A stretch of 64,000 nt of DNA, taken from positions 1-64,000 of the forward strand of contig NZ_JAKCFC010000012.1 in the NCBI RefSeq assembly GCF_021916785.1, written 5' to 3'. Position 1 is the first letter of the stretch; every line of letters starts with the position of its first letter. Of this stretch, positions 59,140 through 64,000 are shown one piece after another. Under the pieces are notes generated by a model, which worked only from the letters and a program-made list of their open reading frames with translations, was not told where the DNA came from and ran no database searches. Source of the stretch: Mycolicibacterium lacusdiani (GTDB taxonomy: Bacteria; Actinomycetota; Actinomycetes; Mycobacteriales; Mycobacteriaceae). A program made the translations under genes and the position numbers.

Positions 59140-59976
59140 ATGGCCACGGCAGAGATTCCGAACACGAGCCTCAACGACGACAACACGATTCCGGTCCTCG
59201 GCATCGGCACCGGCGAGTTGTCCGAGGCCGAAGCCGAGCACGCCGTCTCCGCGGCGCTGGAGATCGGCGTTCGGTTGATCGACACGGCCGCCGCCTACGG
59301 CAACGAGGCAGCTGTGGGACGGGCCATCGCCGCGTCGGGGATTCCGCGAGCCGAGATCTTCGTGACCACCAAGCTGGCGACCGAGGACCAGGGCTACCAG
59401 GCGTCGCAGGACGCGCTCAAGGCCAGCCTCGAACGCCTCGGCATGGAGTACGTCGACCTGTACCTGATCCACTGGCCCGCCGGAAACCCCAGCAAGTACA
59501 TCGACAGCTTCGGCGGTCTGATGAAGCAGAAGGAACTCGGCAACTCGAAGTCCGTCGGCGTCGCCAACTTCACCCCCGACGACCTGACGACGATCATGGA
59601 TCTGGCCTTCTTCGTGCCTGCGGTCAATCAGGTCGAACTGCACCCGCTGCTGAATCAGTCCGCGCTGCGCGGCTTCCACGCCGAGCACAACATCCTCACC
59701 CAGGCCTACGGGCCGCTCGGGGTCGGCAAGCTGCTCGACAACCCGACCGTGACGTCGGTCGCCGACGCCTACGGCAAGTCCCCGGCGCAGGTGCTCATCC
59801 GCTGGAACGTTCAGCTGGGCAACTCGGTGGTGTACCGCTCCTCGAAGGCCGAGCGCATCGCGGAGAACCTCGACGTGTTCGACTTCGAACTGACCACCGA
59901 GCACCTCGACGCGCTCAACGCACTCGACGACGGCACCCGGTTCCGGCCCGATCCGGAAACCTACACCGGTTCCTGA
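59140..59976 (+). CDS. Aldo/keto reductase, tandem paralogue
   Basis: Second AKR of 278 residues beginning seven bases after the first. The tetrad falls at identical numbers: D48, Y53, K78, H111. The cofactor site differs: VVYRSSKAERIAENLDVFDFEL, with V-Y-R instead of I-P-K, so cofactor or substrate specificity may have shifted. A local duplication is likely. GTGG and GGTGGAAC precede the ATG as a weak ribosome-binding site. Confidence 0.92.
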   Translation: MATAEIPNTSLNDDNTIPVLGIGTGELSEAEAEHAVSAALEIGVRLIDTAAAYGNEAAVGRAIAASGIPRAEIFVTTKLATEDQGYQASQDALKASLERLGMEYVDLYLIHWPAGNPSKYIDSFGGLMKQKELGNSKSVGVANFTPDDLTTIMDLAFFVPAVNQVELHPLLNQSALRGFHAEHNILTQAYGPLGVGKLLDNPTVTSVADAYGKSPAQVLIRWNVQLGNSVVYRSSKAERIAENLDVFDFELTTEHLDALNALDDGTRFRPDPETYTGS

Positions 59977-60093
59977 CCCCGGCTCGGCCGCGGCCGAAGA
60001 TCCTGGAAGAACCACGAACTCTCAAGGGCTCTACGACGTCTCAGCGCTGTCAGGCTGAAGACGTATCCAGAGAGCCGATTTCCAGGAGCCGTG

Positions 60094-60762
60094 ATGGACG
60101 TCTACGAGGCCGTGACCAGCAGGCGCGCAGTGCGCGCCTTCACCGACCGTCCGGTCTCGGTCGACGTCCTCCGACGGGTGCTCGCCGCAGCGGCGTGGGC
60201 GCCGTCGGGATCGAACCTGCAGCCGTGGCACACGTTCGTGGTGACCGGCGGTCCGCTGCGCCATCTGAAGAAGCTCGCCACCGAACGGGTGGCCGCGGGC
60301 GATGCGTGGGACGAGGCCCAGTACGAGATGTATCCCAGCGCGCTGAAATCGCCGTATCGCGAGCGACGACACGACTTCGCCGAGCAGCGCTACGGATCCC
60401 TGGGCATCGCTCGAACCGACTTGGAGGCACGGCAGCGAGCCGCGATCGCCAATTGGGACGCCTTCGGCGCTCCCGCCGCCCTGTTCTGTTACGTCGACAG
60501 TGACATGGGCCGACCCCAGTGGTCGGACCTCGGCATGTACCTGCAGACGGTGATGCTGCTGCTTCGCGCCGAAGGATTGGACAGTTGTCCACAGATGGCG
60601 TGGGCGAAAGTTCACGAGACCGTAGGTCAGATCGTCGAGCCGAGGCGGGGGCTGATCTTGTTCTGTGGGATGTCGATCGGGTTCGCCGACCTGACTGCCG
60701 ATGCCGCGAGGTTCCGCAGGGCACCGCTCGAGGAAACGACCACCTTCCTGGGGGGGAGCTGA
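60094..60762 (+). CDS. Nitroreductase-family FMN oxidoreductase
   Basis: FMN-dependent nitroreductase-like protein of 222 residues. The N-terminus VYEAVTSRRAVRAFTDRPV is the family signature, followed by AAAAWAPSGSNLQPWHTFVV. Later blocks are DLGMYLQTVMLLLRAEGLDSCPQ and LILFCGMSIGFAD. Substrate unknown. ATG at 60094 follows AGGAG at 60084; a GTG at 60091 is adjacent. It is separated from the AKR pair by 117 bp. Confidence 0.9.
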   Translation: MDVYEAVTSRRAVRAFTDRPVSVDVLRRVLAAAAWAPSGSNLQPWHTFVVTGGPLRHLKKLATERVAAGDAWDEAQYEMYPSALKSPYRERRHDFAEQRYGSLGIARTDLEARQRAAIANWDAFGAPAALFCYVDSDMGRPQWSDLGMYLQTVMLLLRAEGLDSCPQMAWAKVHETVGQIVEPRRGLILFCGMSIGFADLTADAARFRRAPLEETTTFLGGS

Positions 60763-60815
60763 CTTCCGCCCTGCCCGCCCGGTAGCGGCTCCGATTAGCC
60801 GATACGATCACCGTC

Positions 60816-63593
60816 GTGCCGAGCCAACGTCGCGGACCGGTGTTGCGTGGCCGCGATCTGGAGTGCGCGGCGCTCGACGAACTCGTCCCGGCGCAGCCAT
60901 CGGAAGCGCGCGTGCTGGTGCTGCGCGGCGAGGCCGGCGTCGGGAAGACGGCGCTGCTCGAACATCTCAGCGCGCAGGCGACGTCCTACCGAGCCGTCGC
61001 GGTGGCGGGCGTCGAGTCGGACATGGAGCTCGCCTTCGCCGGCCTGCACCAACTGTGCACGCCACTGCTGGGACACCTCGACGAATTGCCCACACCCCAG
61101 CGCGATGCACTCAACGTGGCCTTCGGTCGTGGAGCGGGTGCTGCGCCCGACCGGTTCCTGGTCGGTCTAGCCGTCATGAGCCTGATGGCCGCCGCTGCCG
61201 CCGACCGCCCACTGCTGTGCGTCGTCGACGACGCCCAATGGCTCGATCAGGTGTCGCTGCAGACGATCGGCTTCGTGGCACGGCGGCTGTTGGCCGAACC
61301 CGTGGTCCTGGTGTTCGCGGTCCGGGAGTGTCCCGAGACGCTGCGGGGCCTGCCGGAGCTGGAGATCGCGGGCCTGTCCGACTCGGTGGCGCGGGACCTC
61401 CTCGAATCGGTCATGGTCGGGGGCATCGATCCGCGGGTGCGCGACCGGATCGTCGCGGAGACCCGCGGCATTCCGCTGGCCATCCTCGAAGTCCCCCGCA
61501 ACGTGTCTCCCACCGAACTCGCCGGTGGTTTCTGGATCTACGGCAAGCGCTCCTCCACGGCCGCCATCGAGGGTGACTTCGTGCGCCGGATCCACGCGTT
61601 GCCCGCAGATACCCGCCTGCTGCTACTGACAGCGGCCGCGGAGCCGGTGGGCGACACGGCGCTATTCCTGCGCGCCGCAACCCGACTCGGCATACCGGTC
61701 GACGCACTCGGGCCCGCGGAGGCCGAGGGGGTGATCGAATTCGGCACGCGCATGCGCTTCTTGCACCCGCTGATGCGGTCGGCCGCCTACCGCGCGGCGG
61801 ACCTGATGGATCGCCGCACCGTGCACGGGGTCCTCGCCGACGTCACCGACCCCCGGTCGGACCCCGACCGGCAGGCGTGGCATCGAGCGAATGCGGCAGC
61901 CGGTCCCGACGAGTCGGTGGCCGTCGCGTTGGAGGAGTCGGCGAGCCGGGCGCAGTGCAGAGGCGGCGTTGCCGCGGCCGCAGTCTTCCTCGAGCGGGCT
62001 ACGGCACTGACGTCGGATCCGCGGCTGCGCGGGGCCAGGGCGATCGCCGCCGCCGAGGCCAAGCGCGAGGCGGCAGCACCCGAGGCGGCCGGTGACCTCC
62101 TGGCGATCGCCGAACTGGCCCCGTTGACGCCGTTGCAGCGGGCGCGGGTTGCCCGCATGCGCGCGCAGATGGACTTCACCCGCAGCCGGTCCGGCGCACC
62201 GGGCGCACCACGCACCAGCGACGCCGCGGCCGCCCTCCTGCGAGCTGCTCGGCGATTGGAGACCCTCGACGACGACGCGGCGCGTGAGACCTACCTCGAG
62301 TCGATCAGCGCCGCCATGTACGCGGGCCGGCTCGGCGATCCCCGGGTCTTGACGGAGGCCGCGCGCGCCGGGCTCGATGCCATCTCGCGAATGCCCACCG
62401 TGACGCGTCCGATCGACTTGCTGTTGCACGGCATGGCATGTCGCATCATCGACGGCCCGGGTGCCGGCTCCGATCATCTGCGCAGGGCTCTGCACTCCTG
62501 GAACGAGCACGCCAAGAACGACACCGAGCCGGTCCAGAACTGGCCGTTCCCGATCGTGCAGGAGTCGGCAGCGCACGAGCTGTGGGACGACGACGTGCTG
62601 CTGCAGATCGCGACGGACATGGTGCGGCGCGCACGCGACGCCGGGGCGCTGGCGGTGCTGGCGCCGGCGCTGACCTATCGCGCGGGCGTCCACGTGTACC
62701 GCGGTGAGTTGTTCTCTGCGGCAGACCTCCTCGAAGAGGCCAATGCCGTGACGGCGTCCATGGGCCATACCCCGGTCAAGTACCACTCGCTCACGCTCGC
62801 GGCGTGGCGAGGAGTCGCCGCCGAGGCCACACCGTTGATCGCGGCGGCCACGGCGGGTGGCACGGCCAAGGGCGAGGGTCGCCTGGTCGGCGTGGCCGAC
62901 TACAGCCTTGCCGTCCTCTACAACGGTTTGGGCCGCTACGAGGAGGCACTCGCCGCGGCGCGCCGGTGCTGCGAATACGAGGACCTCGGGTTCTACGGCT
63001 GGTGTCTCTTCGAACTCGTCGAGGCCGCCGCCCACGCCGGTGACACGGCGACGGCCGCTGCCGCCGTGACGCTCCTCGCGGATCGCGCGGGCGGTAGCGA
63101 AACACCATGGGGCGCAGGCGCGGTCGAGGCGGCTCGGGCCCTGGTCGCCGACGACGGCGATGCCGGCGAGTTGTTCGACCGCGCCGTCGACCTGCTCGAC
63201 CGCGCCGGCATCACCCCGCACCTCGCACGCACCCGCCTCTCCTACGGCGAGTGGCTGCGCAGGGCCGGTCGGCGAGGCGATGCCCGCCGACAGCTCACCG
63301 CAGCGCACGACGCCTTGACCGACATGGGCGCCGAGGCCTTCGCGCAACGGGCCCGCCGCGAACTCATCGCCGCCGGCGAGAAGGTGCGCAAGCATCCGAT
63401 CGCGTCCGGTGACGGCCTCACCGCGCAGGAGAGCCAGATAGCCCGGCTCGCCGCCGACGGCCACACCAACTCCGAGATCGCGGCTCAACTCTTCCTGAGT
63501 GCCCACACCGTCGAATGGCACCTGCGGAAGGTGTTCGTCAAGCTCGACATTACCTCGCGCCGACAGCTCCGTACCGCCTCGTGGACCGGCTGA
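60816..63593 (+). CDS. Large LuxR-family regulator with AAA ATPase domain (LAL type)
   Basis: Transcription regulator of 925 residues. The N-terminal ATPase has Walker A GEAGVGKT (38-45) and Walker B LLCVVDDAQWLD. A long helical middle region (about 350-850) has TPR-like repeats. The C-terminal LuxR helix-turn-helix (867-925) reads LTAQESQIARLAADGHTNSEIA...SAHTVEWHLRKVF. LAL regulators usually activate neighbouring operons in response to ligands. It starts with GTG, 53 bp after the nitroreductase gene. The target is unknown; the nitroreductase or the following oxidoreductase are candidates. Confidence 0.92.
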   Translation: MPSQRRGPVLRGRDLECAALDELVPAQPSEARVLVLRGEAGVGKTALLEHLSAQATSYRAVAVAGVESDMELAFAGLHQLCTPLLGHLDELPTPQRDALNVAFGRGAGAAPDRFLVGLAVMSLMAAAAADRPLLCVVDDAQWLDQVSLQTIGFVARRLLAEPVVLVFAVRECPETLRGLPELEIAGLSDSVARDLLESVMVGGIDPRVRDRIVAETRGIPLAILEVPRNVSPTELAGGFWIYGKRSSTAAIEGDFVRRIHALPADTRLLLLTAAAEPVGDTALFLRAATRLGIPVDALGPAEAEGVIEFGTRMRFLHPLMRSAAYRAADLMDRRTVHGVLADVTDPRSDPDRQAWHRANAAAGPDESVAVALEESASRAQCRGGVAAAAVFLERATALTSDPRLRGARAIAAAEAKREAAAPEAAGDLLAIAELAPLTPLQRARVARMRAQMDFTRSRSGAPGAPRTSDAAAALLRAARRLETLDDDAARETYLESISAAMYAGRLGDPRVLTEAARAGLDAISRMPTVTRPIDLLLHGMACRIIDGPGAGSDHLRRALHSWNEHAKNDTEPVQNWPFPIVQESAAHELWDDDVLLQIATDMVRRARDAGALAVLAPALTYRAGVHVYRGELFSAADLLEEANAVTASMGHTPVKYHSLTLAAWRGVAAEATPLIAAATAGGTAKGEGRLVGVADYSLAVLYNGLGRYEEALAAARRCCEYEDLGFYGWCLFELVEAAAHAGDTATAAAAVTLLADRAGGSETPWGAGAVEAARALVADDGDAGELFDRAVDLLDRAGITPHLARTRLSYGEWLRRAGRRGDARRQLTAAHDALTDMGAEAFAQRARRELIAAGEKVRKHPIASGDGLTAQESQIARLAADGHTNSEIAAQLFLSAHTVEWHLRKVFVKLDITSRRQLRTASWTG

Positions 63594-63725
63594 CCGACCC
63601 CGACCACGGGTACACCACGGGTTCGACCACGAACTTCCAATGGTCCGCTTCCGCCGCTACGCGGCGAGTCTGGATTCGACGGCTCGGGCGAGCCGCACGG
63701 GATTTCGGACACTCGGAGGATCACC

Positions 63726-64000
63726 ATGAAGATCGTCGTCATCGGCGGTACGGGGCTCATCGGCTCCAAGGTCGTCGCATTGCTCGCAGAGCAGGGACAC
63801 GACGTGGTCGCCGCGTCGCCGGCATCGGGTGTCGACACCCTGACCGGCGCAGGCGTCGCCGCGGTCCTCGTCGGTGCCGACGTCGTCGTCGACGTCTCGA
63901 ACTCGCCGTCCTTCGAGGACGCTCCGGCGTGGGACTTCTTCACCACGGCCACGGGCAATCTGCTCGCCGCCGGTCAGGCCGCGGGCGTCTCCCACAACGT
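63726..64000 (+). CDS. NAD(P)-binding oxidoreductase, N-terminal part (runs off the window)
   Basis: The first 91 residues are visible. MKIVVIGGTGLIGSKVVALL is the Rossmann G-x-x-G-x-x-G motif of atypical SDR/NmrA-like proteins. VGADVVVDVSNSPSFED and TTATGNLLAAGQAAGVSHNV continue the pattern. Members act on quinones or nucleoside sugars or sense redox state, so function cannot be fixed. GGAGG lies six bases before the ATG. It follows the LuxR-type regulator by 132 bp, which hold a small GCCGC/GCGGC dyad but no clear terminator. Confidence 0.85.
   Translation, partial: MKIVVIGGTGLIGSKVVALLAEQGHDVVAASPASGVDTLTGAGVAAVLVGADVVVDVSNSPSFEDAPAWDFFTTATGNLLAAGQAAGVSHN

Overview
The window is high-GC actinobacterial DNA. 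Gene content and order mark it as a chromosome segment of a Mycobacterium/Mycolicibacterium-type organism. The backbone follows the M. tuberculosis Rv2894c-Rv2971 order as I remember it: xerC, viuB-like, dprA, yifB, yraN | DUF2469, rnhB, lepB, rplS, lppW, trmD, rimM, khpA, rpsP, Rv2910c-like | dacB2 | Rv2915c-like, ffh, glnD, glnB, amt, ftsY, smc, acyP, osmC-like, mutM, rnc, DUF177, sepIVA | coaD, rsmD, pyc, VKOR, DsbA-like, lipN, aldo/keto reductases. The PDIM/PGL lipid locus that separates sepIVA from coaD in pathogenic species is absent, which suggests an environmental, fast-growing species.

Layout. Bases 1-127 are the end of an IS481-family transposase whose stop codon overlaps that of xerC. 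Bases 124-6335 hold xerC, a lactate 2-monooxygenase-like gene, a siderophore-interacting reductase and the dprA-yifB-yraN cluster, all on the minus strand. Bases 6336-18636 are an accessory block between yraN and DUF2469. It holds a haemophore-like secreted protein, a two-gene DUF6745-type cassette of unknown function, a Fe(III)-type ABC transporter, an adenylation/carrier/membrane-acyltransferase fusion, and a thioesterase, CoA-transferase, HAD and SDR run. Bases 18672-24205 are the core rnhB-lepB-rplS and rpsP-khpA-rimM-trmD translation genes plus lppW. Bases 24446-35140 are a second mixed block: the complete three-gene N-acetylglutaminylglutamine amide (NAGGN) osmoprotectant operon, two tandem D,D-carboxypeptidases, a cyclase-family hydrolase, a diflavin reductase and an amidohydrolase. 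Bases 35144-57086 are core again: SRP, nitrogen control (amt-glnB-glnD with a well-formed GlnR-type site upstream of amt), SMC, DNA repair, RNA processing, CoA synthesis, pyruvate carboxylase and the VKOR/DsbA disulfide pair. Bases 57143-64000 hold lipN, two aldo/keto reductases, a nitroreductase, a large LuxR-family ATPase regulator and the start of an NAD(P)-binding oxidoreductase.

Small-scale structure is unusually rich. A 62-bp nested hairpin element occurs three times. Two tandem arrays (17 bp x3 and 33 bp x3) sit on operon junctions and carry the stop and start codons of the flanking genes. All five convergent gene pairs overlap at their 3' ends, and lipN and its divergent neighbour overlap at their start codons. 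Iron handling recurs (viuB-like, haemophore, Fe ABC transporter, two candidate IdeR/DtxR-like sites). I saw no tRNA, rRNA or CRISPR array. Comparisons with M. tuberculosis are from memory and should be checked.
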